DNA from: Candidatus Hydrogenedentota bacterium
GTDB lineage: Bacteria; Hydrogenedentota; Hydrogenedentia; Hydrogenedentales; SLHB01
Direction of reading: 5' to 3'
Assembly (NCBI GenBank): GCA_020848835.1
Contig: JADLHJ010000018.1
Location: forward strand, 1-35,434
DNA: 35,434 nt
Made by a program: the position numbers and the translations under genes. Below are positions 24,734 through 33,192 of this stretch, piece by piece (position 1 is the first letter of the stretch; each line of letters starts with the position of its first letter). A model generated the notes under the pieces. The model was given only the letters and a program-made list of their open reading frames with translations, did not search any database and was not told where the DNA came from.

Positions 24734-25718
24734 ATTTCTTTTGCAGCATGTCCATCGCGATCTTCATTGGCTCTCGATCAGTCGCCAGTGGAGGTTCGAT
24801 TGATAATGCAGTAATTTCCGCGCGCTGTTCCGGTGTAAGGCCGAATGTCGCGCTTTCCAGCGCCTGGTTTAGCTGGTCCAGATTCCGCGCACCGATGATC
24901 GCCGACGTGACTGCAGGATGATCGATCACCCAGCGCGTGGCTAGTGCTGACGGCGTGTAGCCGTGTTGATTCGCGTAGCTTACGAATTGCGTTGCGATTT
25001 CCCAATATTCATCGCGCTTGTACCGTTCTGCATACATTGCATGGTCTTTAATGCGGCCGCTTTCGCCGCGCGCATATTTGCCGGTCAGTAAGCCGGCAGC
25101 GATGGGGCTGTATGGACATACCGCCAAACTTTCATGCCTTGCGAGAGGCAATATTTCCACTTCAGCCTGACGTTTTACGAGGTTGTACATTGGTTGGATG
25201 CAGGTCACGGGAGCAAACCTGTTCGACCGCGCGCAGGCGATCGCGTTCATCGTTTGCCATGCGGAGAAATTCGACACGCCGCCGTAGTGCACTTTGCCTT
25301 GTTCCACCAGCGTAGTGATGGTGGCGAGCGATTCCTCGATTTCGGTGTGTTCGTCCCAGTGGTGCAGATAAAGAATGTCGAGCCATTCGGTTTGCAGGCG
25401 TTTCAGGCTTGCATCAACCCCGCGAATAATATGACGCCGCGAGCTCCCGTAATCATTTGGACCCGGGCCGGTGGGGAAGTGGACCTTGGATGCCAGCACG
25501 ATTTCATCGCGGTGCGGCCCAATCCATCGGCCAACAATTTCCTCGGTGAAACCTTTGTTATAGATGTCCGCGGTATCAAAAAAATTCACACCGGCTTCGA
25601 ACGCGCGATTCATCATTGCGATTGAAACAGCTTCGTCCGCCTCTTTTCCAAATGTCATCGTGCCCAGACACAGTTCGGACACTCTTATCCCTGCTTTTCC
25701 GAACAAAACATACTTCAT
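24732..25718 (-). CDS. Aldo/keto reductase
   Basis: 328 aa (beta/alpha)8 NADPH-dependent oxidoreductase. The catalytic tetrad is D48 (FFDTADIY), Y53, K78 (LASKVHF) and H119/H120 (LYLHHWD). The start MKYVLFGKAGIRVSELCLGTMTFG and the C-terminal IIGARNLDQLNQAL segment place it among the AKR11/12/YghZ- or Tas-like bacterial group. ATG 25718 has AAAGGG about 10 nt upstream. It is monocistronic and convergent with the dynamin-like gene, divergent from the PEP-CTERM gene. Substrate is unknown; general carbonyl detoxification is common in the family. Confidence 0.93.
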   Translation of the reverse strand: MKYVLFGKAGIRVSELCLGTMTFGKEADEAVSIAMMNRAFEAGVNFFDTADIYNKGFTEEIVGRWIGPHRDEIVLASKVHFPTGPGPNDYGSSRRHIIRGVDASLKRLQTEWLDILYLHHWDEHTEIEESLATITTLVEQGKVHYGGVSNFSAWQTMNAIACARSNRFAPVTCIQPMYNLVKRQAEVEILPLARHESLAVCPYSPIAAGLLTGKYARGESGRIKDHAMYAERYKRDEYWEIATQFVSYANQHGYTPSALATRWVIDHPAVTSAIIGARNLDQLNQALESATFGLTPEQRAEITALSIEPPLATDREPMKIAMDMLQKK

Positions 25719-25805
25719 GGAAGTCGAACCCTTTGCGCTTTAGTTGATTTACAATTATGTCATGACCAGCTTGCGACTGTCGCGCGTCCTACACTATGTC
25801 AGTGT

Positions 25806-25862
25806 ATCGAGTAGGTTGTTCAATGTTGACTAACCAATCTTCAACATTGGCGGACACTCGAT
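25806..25862. promoter_or_regulatory. Nested inverted repeat, possible enhancer (UAS) site
   Basis: The inner arms CAATGTTGA (25821-25829) and TCAACATTG (25841-25849) are a perfect 9 bp inverted repeat with an 11-nt spacer. The outer arms ATCGAGT (25806-25812) and ACTCGAT (25856-25862) are also perfect. The centre lies about 145 nt upstream of the start site predicted from the -24/-12 element at 25953-25970, a normal distance for a sigma-54 activator site. It could alternatively regulate the divergent aldo/keto reductase gene. Confidence 0.5.
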
Positions 25863-25952
25863 CAGCCCGCTACACGTTTAGGCTGCGGTTCGTTCACGTA
25901 CGCTCCTTGTATAGTAACGGTTTATGCGTAATATGCCTGCGTTAGACATCTT

Positions 25953-25970
25953 TTGGCCCGTATCTTGCCT
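25953..25970 (+). promoter_or_regulatory. Sigma-54 (-24/-12) promoter of the first PEP-CTERM gene
   Basis: TTGGCCCGTATCTTGCCT matches the consensus TGGCACG-N4-TTGCW with one change in the -24 block and one at the last base. The invariant GG (25955-25956) and GC (25967-25968) have the exact canonical spacing. Predicted start is about 25980, giving a leader of about 35 nt with GGAGG at 26002-26006. PEP-CTERM genes in other bacteria are known to depend on RpoN with the PrsK/PrsR regulators. Confidence 0.7.
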
Positions 25971-26014
25971 AATTATCACCGTCGTTCATGGCTGACAAGA
26001 TGGAGGCTGGGAAG

Positions 26015-26440
26015 ATGGTTCGATCAGTAATATTGCGTGCTACCCTGATTGCCCTTGCTACTGTATCTGCATCGGCAGGCATAACCAATGGTGGGGATGA
26101 CAGTGGTTCTGGCTTTAACGGGTTGGCTGCCAACGCGTCAGAACCCGAGTTAAGCGACGCCCTGGACGCTACGCTTAATGGCCCACAGTCGAAATCCGAA
26201 GACGTTACGCAATCCGCGCCATATATAGGCGGCGACATCTCGAATGCTAAATCGCTCCAGGCGTTCTCGCGTGGCGCCAAGCACGGCGGCTGGGATGATT
26301 GGGATTGGTGGAATTGGGACTGGGATTGGGATCACGACTGGCCCGGTCACGGAACGGTGGTTCCTGAACCGGCGACCATGCTCCTAGTGGGCGCGGGCCT
26401 TGGTGTAATAGGCCTTAGACGTCGAATTTCCAAAAAGTAA
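26015..26440 (+). CDS. PEP-CTERM sorted surface protein, Asp/Trp-rich
   Basis: 141 aa. The start ATG 26015 has GGAGG 8 nt upstream and opens a signal peptide (MVRSVILRATLIALATVSASA); an earlier ATG at 25988 is not needed. The C-terminus is a full PEP-CTERM sorting signal: VPEP at 116-119, a hydrophobic helix (ATMLLVGAGLGVIGL) and the basic tail RRRISKK. Exosortase would cleave near the PEP motif and release or attach the protein at the outer surface, usually with exopolysaccharide. Just before the signal lies a striking Asp/Trp/His tract (WDDWDWWNWDWDWDHDW). No exosortase gene is in this window. A sigma-54 element precedes the gene and a terminator follows. Confidence 0.9.
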   Translation: MVRSVILRATLIALATVSASAGITNGGDDSGSGFNGLAANASEPELSDALDATLNGPQSKSEDVTQSAPYIGGDISNAKSLQAFSRGAKHGGWDDWDWWNWDWDWDHDWPGHGTVVPEPATMLLVGAGLGVIGLRRRISKK

Positions 26441-26461
26441 AATTTAAATCACTTGACTCGT

Positions 26462-26496
26462 AAGGGGCCTCACCGCTTGGGGCCCCTTCTCATTTT
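26462..26496 (+). terminator. Terminator after the first PEP-CTERM gene
   Basis: AAGGGGCC (26462-26469) pairs with GGCCCCTT (26481-26488), 11-nt loop, followed by CTCATTTT. The hairpin begins 22 nt after the stop codon. Confidence 0.75.
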
Positions 26497-26619
26497 GCTG
26501 GCGCTCGTTGCGCAGTAGGGTACGTGATTACAATTCTTGTCACTTTATTTACAACGAATCGAATTCTCCCATATTTGTAAGCTATTACTTTAAATGTGTT
26601 TACGACATATTTCCGTTAA

Positions 26620-26636
26620 GGGCATCTCTCTTGCTT
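26620..26636 (+). promoter_or_regulatory. Probable sigma-54 promoter of the second PEP-CTERM gene
   Basis: GGGCATCTCTCTTGCTT: GGCA of the -24 block, then six bases, then TTGCT of the -12 block, with GG (26621-26622) and GC (26633-26634) at exactly the canonical spacing. The base before GG is G instead of T and the CG of the consensus is missing. Predicted start is near 26646, about 49 nt before the start codon at 26695. Its independent presence before the second PEP-CTERM gene supports both calls. Confidence 0.6.
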
Positions 26637-26694
26637 GATAGCGCTCCTGTGTCGGGGTCGACAACTCGGTTCTTTACAGGAGAAGTTGCAGTAC

Positions 26695-27390
26695 ATGGTG
26701 AAGTGGACGGTTCGAGTATTCAGTTTAATGGTTCTCTCGATTCCAGTCGCGTATGGCGCTACTACGGTCGATTTTACTGCCGTGGAACTCGGTGGCGATC
26801 TGGCGGGTGGAAGCTGGAACTTTGGGCTTTATGACGGCGGCGTCGATTGGAAGCCGGATGCTTCCGGGCAGGAACCAGTGACGTCCGGTGTAGAGATGTA
26901 CTGGCAACTCGCGTTCGACGGTGCAGGCGCCCTGATCTACAGTTGGGGCGCTGCGCCGGGTACTTATTCCGAATCAATTTCCATCAATCTCGGACCGGAG
27001 GACTTCAATTATCTGACGGTATCCGCGCTGGAAATCGGAAACAATAAGCAGAATGCATCAATTGACGATCTGGTTCTTAAGACAGATCTCGGCGTTTTGA
27101 ATGGCAGTGACATCGACAGCAGCGCGAACTCGAACGCGTATACCTTCATGTACGACAATGTTCAGAGCTTTGGCAGCTTCACACTGTCCGGCAGCACGAT
27201 GTTCGATTGGACGCCTACAAAATATGACACCAGCTACATGGGTGTGGTTATCACAGGCGGCAACATGTCCGCTGTCGTGCCAGAACCGCAGTCGGCGTTA
27301 CTGGTCGCGGCCGGTTTAATCCTGTTGGCTGCGCGCGCTGTGACGAAGCAATTCGCGATGAGGAAAGAGTTAGCCGCTTCGGTAGTGTAA
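26695..27390 (+). CDS. PEP-CTERM sorted surface protein
   Basis: 231 aa. ATG 26695 (AGGAG at 26678-26682) opens a signal peptide (MVKWTVRVFSLMVLSIPVAYG). The body (about 22-190) is rich in G, S, D, T and aromatic residues, with no Cys cluster, and looks like an all-beta jelly-roll surface domain (FTAVELGGDLAGGSWNFGLYDGG ... FDWTPTKYDTSYMGVVITGG). The C-terminal sorting signal is VPEP at 195-198, a hydrophobic stretch (QSALLVAAGLILLAA) and then basic residues. It continues for about 12 residues beyond (FAMRKELAASVV), slightly longer than the standard signal. It is separated from the first PEP-CTERM gene by a terminator and has its own sigma-54-like element. Exact role is unknown. Confidence 0.85.
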   Translation: MVKWTVRVFSLMVLSIPVAYGATTVDFTAVELGGDLAGGSWNFGLYDGGVDWKPDASGQEPVTSGVEMYWQLAFDGAGALIYSWGAAPGTYSESISINLGPEDFNYLTVSALEIGNNKQNASIDDLVLKTDLGVLNGSDIDSSANSNAYTFMYDNVQSFGSFTLSGSTMFDWTPTKYDTSYMGVVITGGNMSAVVPEPQSALLVAAGLILLAARAVTKQFAMRKELAASVV

Positions 27391-27411
27391 TGCATATTCA
27401 ATTGTTACGCG

Positions 27412-27448
27412 GCGCGTGTGTGGTCAGCACACGCGCTATCCTTTTTTT
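27412..27448 (+). terminator. Intrinsic terminator after the second PEP-CTERM gene
   Basis: GCGCGTGTG (27412-27420) pairs perfectly with CACACGCGC (27428-27436), followed by TATCC and an eight-T tract (27441-27448). Confidence 0.92.
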
Positions 27449-27511
27449 TGTGAATATGCCCCGACGATTCCTCGTCTCTATGGTTGGAGCTGGCCCGGCT
27501 GTTTGTATGCC

Positions 27512-27540
27512 TTGCAGGGCGTCCAAGCCGACGCTACACT
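27512..27540 (+). promoter_or_regulatory. Possible sigma-70 promoter for the micro-ORF/hydrolase
   Basis: TTGCAG (27512-27517), 17-nt spacer, TACACT (27535-27540). The -10 matches four of six and the -35 shares TTG. The predicted start at about 27547 leaves a 30-nt leader before the micro-ORF and would make the ATG at 27549 almost leaderless. Confidence 0.4.
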
Positions 27541-27548
27541 GACGGCAA

Positions 27549-28508
27549 ATGTTTCAGCGCGCGAAAGGAAATATGACATGGAAATCCTGCTTATTCTATT
27601 GGGGATCATTACGGCGGTATTCGATCTTAGTCTCGACGAATTCCTCGACGGGCTTTCCTTCATCTTCGAGTTCTTTTAGTCTTCGGCGTAGGCTGTCGCG
27701 CTTCGTTCCGTGCCTGCTTCTGGCGGCAATTTTTTGCGCGGTCAGTGCCGGTGCGGCCGTTTCGATAACCGAATCCCAGCAATTCGGCGCGCGTCGCGTT
27801 GTCTTTGAAGTTGGCGAGGGGAAGGGCTTCGTCATTTTTCCAACCAAACCCGCGTCTGATGGTTCCAAGCCGTGGGTGTGGTATGCGCCAACCTTTATCG
27901 GTCAGCATCCGGACGACAGCCACACGTGGATGGCTACGCAATTGTTGGAACGCGGCTTCTCGATTTGTGGCGTCGAAGTGGGGGAGTCGTACGGCAGCCC
28001 AAAGGGCCGCGCGCGATACTCCGAGTTTTTCAACATCGTCACCACTGAATTCGGTCTCGACAGAAAGGCATGTCTGCTTCCGCAAAGCCGCGGCGGTCTA
28101 ATGCTCCTGAACTGGGCGGCTGAACACGCGGATCAGGTGCAATGCATTGCGGGTATCTATACGGTTTGTAACATCGAGAGTTATCCTGGCGTAGACAAAG
28201 CCTCGGGCGCATATGAAATGGACCCGGAAACGCTGCGCGCAAAACTCGGCGAGCACAACCCGATCGAGCGTGTAAAGCCGCTCGCGGATGCCAAAGCCCC
28301 CATGCTATTTATCCACGGCGATTCGGATACAGTCGTGCCCATCGAAAAGAACGCTGGAGAATACGTGTCACGCTCCAAACAGATGGGCGGCGTCGCGTCA
28401 ATCATCGTTGTGCCGGGAAAAGGCCACGAAGTCTGCCCCGAGTTTTTCCAGTCGCAGCCCTTCACCGATTTTATTTTGTCGAAAGGCGCGAAGTTGCCAG
28501 GGTCATGA
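27549..28508 (+). CDS. Secreted alpha/beta-hydrolase fold protein
   Basis: 319 aa if started at 27549. The mature part from about residue 70 is an alpha/beta hydrolase: nucleophile serine in LLPQSRGGLML (Q-S-R-G-G in place of GxSxG), acid in FIHGDSDTVVP, histidine in VPGKGHEVCPEF near the C-terminus. A signal-peptide-like stretch (LSRFVPCLLLAAIFCAVSAGA) occurs at about 49-69, much too far from the N-terminus. The first about 45 residues are Ser/Arg-rich, low in coding character and share their DNA with the micro-ORF at 27578. No ATG, GTG or TTG lies between them and the signal peptide; only a CTG directly before SRFVPCL would give an ideal start. The true start is therefore unresolved. The 3' end overlaps the stop of the convergent engB by 6 nt. 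Probably an esterase or peptidase acting outside the cytoplasm. Confidence 0.78.
   Translation: MFQRAKGNMTWKSCLFYWGSLRRYSILVSTNSSTGFPSSSSSFSLRRRLSRFVPCLLLAAIFCAVSAGAAVSITESQQFGARRVVFEVGEGKGFVIFPTKPASDGSKPWVWYAPTFIGQHPDDSHTWMATQLLERGFSICGVEVGESYGSPKGRARYSEFFNIVTTEFGLDRKACLLPQSRGGLMLLNWAAEHADQVQCIAGIYTVCNIESYPGVDKASGAYEMDPETLRAKLGEHNPIERVKPLADAKAPMLFIHGDSDTVVPIEKNAGEYVSRSKQMGGVASIIVVPGKGHEVCPEFFQSQPFTDFILSKGAKLPGS
27578..27679 (+). CDS. 33-aa hydrophobic acidic micro-ORF
   Basis: 33 codons, MEILLILLGIITAVFDLSL then DEFLDGLSFIFEFF. It has no lysine or arginine, an N-terminal hydrophobic helix and an amphipathic acidic tail. AAAGGA at 27564-27569 is 8 nt from its ATG, the best initiation site in the area, and its codons look like those of neighbouring genes. 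It overlaps, in another frame, the first 43 codons of the secreted hydrolase ORF, whose own starts (27549, 27573) have poor ribosome binding sites. It may be an independent small membrane protein, a leader peptide or the true N-terminal exon of the hydrolase by +1 frameshift at its stop (TTC TTT TAG). No family recognised. Confidence 0.55.
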   Translation: MEILLILLGIITAVFDLSLDEFLDGLSFIFEFF

Positions 28509-29090
28509 TTTCAGCGTCGCGTCGATAATGTTCCACACGTCGCGAAGGCCTTGCTTACTATTGGCGGAGAAGGGGACAATCGCGGCGTCTTCATCCAATC
28601 CAAGTGCTTTGCGAATCGTATTGCTCGCCGCTTCCATTTCGCTCACGCGAAGTTTGTCCGCTTTGGTTGCCACAATGAGTGATGGCACTTCCGCGTCTTC
28701 GAGGAGATCGAGCAAGTCTAAATCTTGGTCCGCGGGTTCGTGCCGTGAATCCATCATCGCTATGACGAGCCGTAACGGTCGCTTCGCGGTGAGATACGAC
28801 GTCATCACCGACGCCCACTGTTCCCGCATTTCTTTGGATACTTTCGCATACCCATAGCCGGGCAGATCGACGAAATAGTATTTTCCGTTCACGTCGAAGA
28901 AATTCACGGTCTGCGTCTTGCCCGGCGTCTTACTAGTCTTCGCGAGGCCCTTCTTGTTGAGCAGCACGTTGAGCATCGTTGACTTGCCCACGTTAGAGCG
29001 GCCAACAAAGGCAATCTCCGGACGCCCGTCGCTGGGGTAGTGCTCGGGACGCATCGCGCTTTTTACATACGAAGCGGAGATAATCTTCAT
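28503..29090 (-). CDS. engB: Ribosome-biogenesis GTPase EngB/YsxC
   Basis: 195 aa TRAFAC GTPase needed for late assembly of the large ribosomal subunit. G1 GRSNVGKS (30-37), the G2 region [14 protein letters not shown]3 [10 protein letters not shown] and G4 TKADKL are all present; length is typical (about 195-210). The start ATG (29088-29090) overlaps the lon stop as ATGA, so translation is coupled to lon. Its last 6 nt overlap the stop of the convergent hydrolase gene. It ends the tig-clpP-clpX-lon-engB cluster, an arrangement found in several bacteria (lon-engB adjacency is common). Confidence 0.96.
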   Translation of the reverse strand: MKIISASYVKSAMRPEHYPSDGRPEIAFVGRSNVGKSTMLNVLLNKKGLAKTSKTPGKTQTVNFFDVNGKYYFVDLPGYGYAKVSKEMREQWASVMTSYLTAKRPLRLVIAMMDSRHEPADQDLDLLDLLEDAEVPSLIVATKADKLRVSEMEAASNTIRKALGLDEDAAIVPFSANSKQGLRDVWNIIDATLKS

Positions 29091-31462
29091 CGCTTCGCGC
29101 GCGCCTTGCGGCCGTTTGTTTTTGTTTTGCTGTCGAACGCGGCGTGCAATACTTCGTCCACCTCGGACACAAGCTGGATGGTTAGTTCCTTCTTGATGTC
29201 ATCCGGCACATCGACGAGATCTTTCTCGTTTTCTTTTGGGAGCAGCACGGTGCGGATGCCCGCGCGGTGTGCGGCGAGCATTTTTTCCTTGATGCCACCC
29301 ACGGGCAACACGCGTCCGCGTAGCGTGATCTCCCCGGTCATCGCCAAGCGTGGGGCAGGGGGCGTATTGCGCAAGGCTGACACCATCGACACGGCCATGG
29401 CAACGCCGGCAGATGGCCCGTCTTTTGGGATTGCGCCTTCGGGCACATGCACGTGCAGATCGAACTTCTTGTTGAAATCGGGCGGAATTTTTAACGCGCT
29501 TGCGTGCGATCGTAGATAGGTATACGCCGCGTGCGCGGACTCTTTCATTACGTCGCCGAGTTGGCCTGTGAGCGTGAGGATGCCTTTGCCCTTCATAGTG
29601 CTTGTCTCGATGTGCAGCACATCGCCGCCCGACCAGGTCCACGCGAGGCCGATCGAAACACCGGTCTGCGGCTCCGTATCCGCACGCAGATCGCTGTACT
29701 CGTGCGGGCCGAGCAACTCGGGCACCATCTTATCGTCAACGATAAATTTCTTTTCTTTGCCGCTTTGAACCACCTTGCGCGCGACTTTCCGGCACACGTT
29801 GGCGACGCGGCGTTCGAGTTCGCGCACACCCGCCTCGCGCGTGTAGCGCTGGATCAGGCTGTGAATGCCGCTGTTTTCAAACTGGATTTGTTTGTCGGTC
29901 AAACCAGTCTCTTTCATCTGCCGTGGAATGAGGAAGAGGCGCGCGATATGTTCTTTCTCATAGGACGTGTAGCCCGACAGGCGCACAACTTCCATGCGGT
30001 CATGCAACGGCCCCGGGATTTCATGTTCGCTGTTCGCCGTCGTGATGAAGAAGATTTCGTGGAGATCGAAATCCACTTCGAGATAGTGATCGCTGAACGC
30101 CGTGTTCTGTTCCGGGTCGAGCACTTCGAGCAATGCCGACGACGGATCGCCCCGGAAATCCATGCTCATCTTGTCGATTTCATCTAAGATGAACAGCGGG
30201 TTTTTCACACCGGCTTTTTTGATGCTTTGTACAATACGCCCCGGCATCGCGCCGACGTAGGTGCGGCGGTGTCCACGGATCTCTGCTTCATCGCGCACGC
30301 CACCAAGCGACACGCGAATAAATTTGCGTCCCATGGCGCGTGCGATGGATCTTCCCAATGACGTTTTACCGACACCGGGGGGGCCGACGAAGCAGAGGAT
30401 TGGGCCCTTGGTGCTCTTGCTCAACTTGCGCACGGCAAGGTATTCAAGGATGCGCTCCTTGACTTTTTTCAATCCGTAGTGATCCTCGTCCAACACCTTC
30501 TGTGCGAGGTCGAGATCGATCGTGTCCTTTGTGCGCTTGGTCCACGGCATCTCCGACAGCCATTCGATATACGTGCGGATAATCGCGCCTTCGGGACTCA
30601 TCGCGGGCATGCGTTCGAAACGCGCGAGTTCGCGTTCGGCCTTCTCTTTGACCTCTTTCGGCATTCCAGACTTTTCGATCATGGCGCGCAACTCGGAGGA
30701 TTCGTCGCCGCCGCCTTCCTTGTTGCCGAGTTCCTGATGAATCGCCTTGAGCTGCTCGTGCAGGAAATACTCGCGCTGGCCGCGGTCCATCTGTTCGCGG
30801 ATGCGCTCACGCACTTTCTTCTCAATGTCGAGCATCTCCGTTTCGCGGAGCAGCAAAACGGAAAGTTTTTCAAAGCGTTCCTTGATACTTTCCAGTCCCA
30901 ATAGCTCTTGCCGCTCTTCGACGCGGAGCGGGAGATAGGCGCACACCAGATCGGCCAACGCGTTGGCCTCGTTCACGCTGCGCAGCGACGCCACGACCTC
31001 CGGTGCCACCCGTCCGCTCTGCTTCACATAGGCCTCAAATTGGCCCAGTGCCGTCCGCATTAGCGCTTCGGCTTCAGGCCCTTCCAATGGCTCTTCAACA
31101 AGCGGATCTACCGTAGCTTCCTGCACTCCATTGCGCTCTTTGACTTTGACAAGACGGCCGCGGCCCAAACCTTCGACCACGACCTTCATGGTGCCGTCGG
31201 GCATGCGAAGGGTCTGCAGCACGTTCGCTGCAACACCGACTGTGTGCAGCTCATCGAGCTTCGGCGAATCGACGGCGGGATCTTTCTGTGTGCATAAGAA
31301 CACCGGCACACCGGACGCCAAGCTTGCCTCGACTGCGCCGAGCGATGCAGGCCGCCCCACAAGAAGCGGTAGCACCATGCGCGGAAACACCACGACATCT
31401 TTCAAGGGAAGCAGCGGAATTTTCTGCTGCTGGGAATCTTCTACTTTGGCTTTGTTTGCCAT
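29087..31462 (-). CDS. lon: ATP-dependent Lon protease
   Basis: 791 aa, LonA type. The N-terminal substrate-recognition domain ([19 protein letters not shown] from about residue 15), a coiled middle, Walker [10 protein letters not shown], Walker [11 protein letters not shown] and sensor region follow. The C-terminal protease has the catalytic serine in [11 protein letters not shown] and the lysine in [14 protein letters not shown]. Degrades misfolded and regulatory proteins in the cytoplasm. The start is ATG at 31460-31462, with AGGAGG at 31467-31472; the TTG directly before it is unlikely. Spaced about 230 nt from clpX with hairpins between, so it probably also has its own promoter. Confidence 0.97.
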   Translation of the reverse strand: MANKAKVEDSQQQKIPLLPLKDVVVFPRMVLPLLVGRPASLGAVEASLASGVPVFLCTQKDPAVDSPKLDELHTVGVAANVLQTLRMPDGTMKVVVEGLGRGRLVKVKERNGVQEATVDPLVEEPLEGPEAEALMRTALGQFEAYVKQSGRVAPEVVASLRSVNEANALADLVCAYLPLRVEERQELLGLESIKERFEKLSVLLLRETEMLDIEKKVRERIREQMDRGQREYFLHEQLKAIHQELGNKEGGGDESSELRAMIEKSGMPKEVKEKAERELARFERMPAMSPEGAIIRTYIEWLSEMPWTKRTKDTIDLDLAQKVLDEDHYGLKKVKERILEYLAVRKLSKSTKGPILCFVGPPGVGKTSLGRSIARAMGRKFIRVSLGGVRDEAEIRGHRRTYVGAMPGRIVQSIKKAGVKNPLFILDEIDKMSMDFRGDPSSALLEVLDPEQNTAFSDHYLEVDFDLHEIFFITTANSEHEIPGPLHDRMEVVRLSGYTSYEKEHIARLFLIPRQMKETGLTDKQIQFENSGIHSLIQRYTREAGVRELERRVANVCRKVARKVVQSGKEKKFIVDDKMVPELLGPHEYSDLRADTEPQTGVSIGLAWTWSGGDVLHIETSTMKGKGILTLTGQLGDVMKESAHAAYTYLRSHASALKIPPDFNKKFDLHVHVPEGAIPKDGPSAGVAMAVSMVSALRNTPPAPRLAMTGEITLRGRVLPVGGIKEKMLAAHRAGIRTVLLPKENEKDLVDVPDDIKKELTIQLVSEVDEVLHAAFDSKTKTNGRKARAKR

Positions 31463-31487
31463 CAATCCTCCTGAGTCTTATCTATTC

Positions 31488-31516
31488 GGAAACGCCCCTT
31501 GCGGCGTATCGTTTCC
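31488..31516. promoter_or_regulatory. Inverted repeat in the lon leader
   Basis: GGAAACG (31488-31494) and CGTTTCC (31510-31516) are perfect arms, with an inner CGCC/GGCG pair. Located 26-54 nt upstream of the lon start codon. It could be an operator or an mRNA leader hairpin. It is not a CIRCE element and no sigma-32 promoter was recognised. Confidence 0.4.
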
Positions 31517-31607
31517 GGTTCTGGTTGTATGCGTGAGGAATACCAAATATCGTACCGCTTTTTGTTCCCCGATTTCTTCGCGGGAGGATCGCCGCTAAAA
31601 TAGCCGC

Positions 31608-31635
31608 GCCGGAAGGGCCTTTCGACCCTTCCGGC
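31608..31635 (-). terminator. Hairpin downstream of clpX
   Basis: GCCGGAAGGG (31608-31617) pairs perfectly with CCCTTCCGGC (31626-31635), an 8-nt loop, 62 nt past the clpX stop. On the minus strand it is followed by GCGGCTATTTTA, only a weak T-tract, so it is a partial terminator or a processing hairpin. Confidence 0.6.
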
Positions 31636-31696
31636 TAGTCACGGCAACACCCTCTTGCGCGTAAAATCGAGGGGAGTGTATCGATTTATACCGAAG

Positions 31697-32977
31697 CTAC
31701 GCCAGCGCCGATCGGCCCTGCTCTTCGGTTCTGCCCTTGAAGTCTTCGTGTTCGTATACCAGCAGCGGTTCTTCGCCGTTGCGAATTACGCCGGGCGTGA
31801 TGATGCATTCCTTTACGTCTTTGCGCGACGGTATGTCGAACATGATGCTCAGCATCGCTTCTTCGAGGATGTTGCGCAAGCCGCGCGCGCCGGTTTCTTT
31901 CGCGATTGCGAGGTCCGCGATCGCTTCGATCGTCTCGTCTTTGAAGTGCAGTTTCACATTTTCGAGTTCAAACAGTTTCTGGAACTGCCGCAGGATCGCG
32001 TTGCGCGGTTCAACCAACACGCGGACAAGGTCCTCGCGCGTGAGTTCGTGCAGCGATGCGATGATAGGGAGGCGGCCCGTAAATTCCGGGATCATCCCGA
32101 ATTTGATCAAGTCTTCCGGCTCGACCAGTTCGAGGTACTCGCCGACCCGGCGATCTTTGCGGCTCTGGATGTCGGCGTTGAAGCCGATAACCATCTTGCG
32201 CGTGCGCTTCTCGATGATCTTTTCAAGACCATTGTAGGCGCCACCGCAGATGAACAAGATGTTGGTCGTATCGACCTGGATGCACTCCTGCTGCGGGTGC
32301 TTGCGTCCGCCCTGAGGGGGAACATTGGCAACAGTGCCCTCAAGCAATTTCAGCAAGGCCTGCTGCACCCCTTCACCGGACACGTCGCGCGTGATCGAGG
32401 GACTGTCGCTCTTGCGGGCGATCTTGTCGATCTCGTCCACGTAGATGATGCCGGTCTCGGCACGCCCCTGATCGAAGTCGGCAGCTTGGAGTAATTTAAG
32501 AATTACGTTTTCTACGTCATCGCCGACGTAGCCCGCTTCCGTAAGCGTGGTGGCATCAACTACCGCAAAGGGTACATCGAGTAGTTTTGCAAGGCTCTGC
32601 GCGAGCAGGGTCTTACCGCAGCCGGAAGGACCGATGAGAAGGACGTTGGACTTCTGGATTTCGACGCCGTCTATCTCGCCGCCGGAGGCGATACGCTTGT
32701 AGTGATTATGAACGGCGACGGAGAGGATACGCTTGGCACGATCCTGACCAACCACGTATTGATCGAGGAAATCTTTAATTTCGGCTGGCTTTGGAACACG
32801 CAAGTTCCGTGAAACACCCTTTCGGGCGCGATCCTCAGCGACGATCTCACTGCAGAGGTTTACACATTCATCACAGATGTTGACGTCTGGGCCAGCGATG
32901 AGCTTGCTGACTTCATCATGGCGTTTGCCACAGAAGGAGCAGGTATGTACATCGCCACGGCTGCGCTGAGGGGCCAT
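31697..32977 (-). CDS. clpX: ATP-dependent Clp protease ATPase subunit ClpX
   Basis: 426 aa AAA+ unfoldase that feeds ClpP. The N-terminal zinc finger is C13, C16, C35 and C38. Walker A is GPSGCGKT, Walker [12 protein letters not shown], the pore loop is GYVGDD, and the ClpP-binding loop carries IGF (VIGFNAD). The start is ATG 32975-32977, with GGGAGG 6 nt upstream; a GTG at 33001 would add 8 residues but falls almost on the predicted transcription start. It is preceded by its own near-consensus sigma-70 promoter, although clpP lies directly upstream. Length is normal. Confidence 0.97.
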   Translation of the reverse strand: MAPQRSRGDVHTCSFCGKRHDEVSKLIAGPDVNICDECVNLCSEIVAEDRARKGVSRNLRVPKPAEIKDFLDQYVVGQDRAKRILSVAVHNHYKRIASGGEIDGVEIQKSNVLLIGPSGCGKTLLAQSLAKLLDVPFAVVDATTLTEAGYVGDDVENVILKLLQAADFDQGRAETGIIYVDEIDKIARKSDSPSITRDVSGEGVQQALLKLLEGTVANVPPQGGRKHPQQECIQVDTTNILFICGGAYNGLEKIIEKRTRKMVIGFNADIQSRKDRRVGEYLELVEPEDLIKFGMIPEFTGRLPIIASLHELTREDLVRVLVEPRNAILRQFQKLFELENVKLHFKDETIEAIADLAIAKETGARGLRNILEEAMLSIMFDIPSRKDVKECIITPGVIRNGEEPLLVYEHEDFKGRTEEQGRSALA

Positions 32978-33011
32978 ATTATCCTCCCTTACGAACGGCA
33001 CGTTCGACGAT

Positions 33012-33041
33012 TTTATAGCAGTTTAAGGAGGTGTTTGTCAA
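33012..33041 (-). promoter_or_regulatory. Sigma-70 promoter of clpX
   Basis: On the minus strand TTGACA (33036-33041, perfect -35), 18-nt spacer, TATAAA (33012-33017, five of six). Predicted start about 33005, giving a 28-nt leader to the ATG at 32977. It lies in the 215-base clpP-clpX gap, which otherwise shows no gene. Confidence 0.75.
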
Positions 33042-33192
33042 CAGTTTTCTCTTTCGCCGTATTCCGGCACTTCCTGTACCCACCTATATTCTGCCTGTCA
33101 TCGAACAGTCCTCGCAAGTACGCTCGGCACTACTTCATTACTACCTTTGATCCGCGCGTTCGCAACCGAGTTGCCCGAACTTGAACGCAATT

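Noticed and set aside
26498..26512. Second sigma-54-like match TGGCGCTCGTTGC
   Set aside because: GG-GC spacing is two bases short of the strict sigma-54 requirement.
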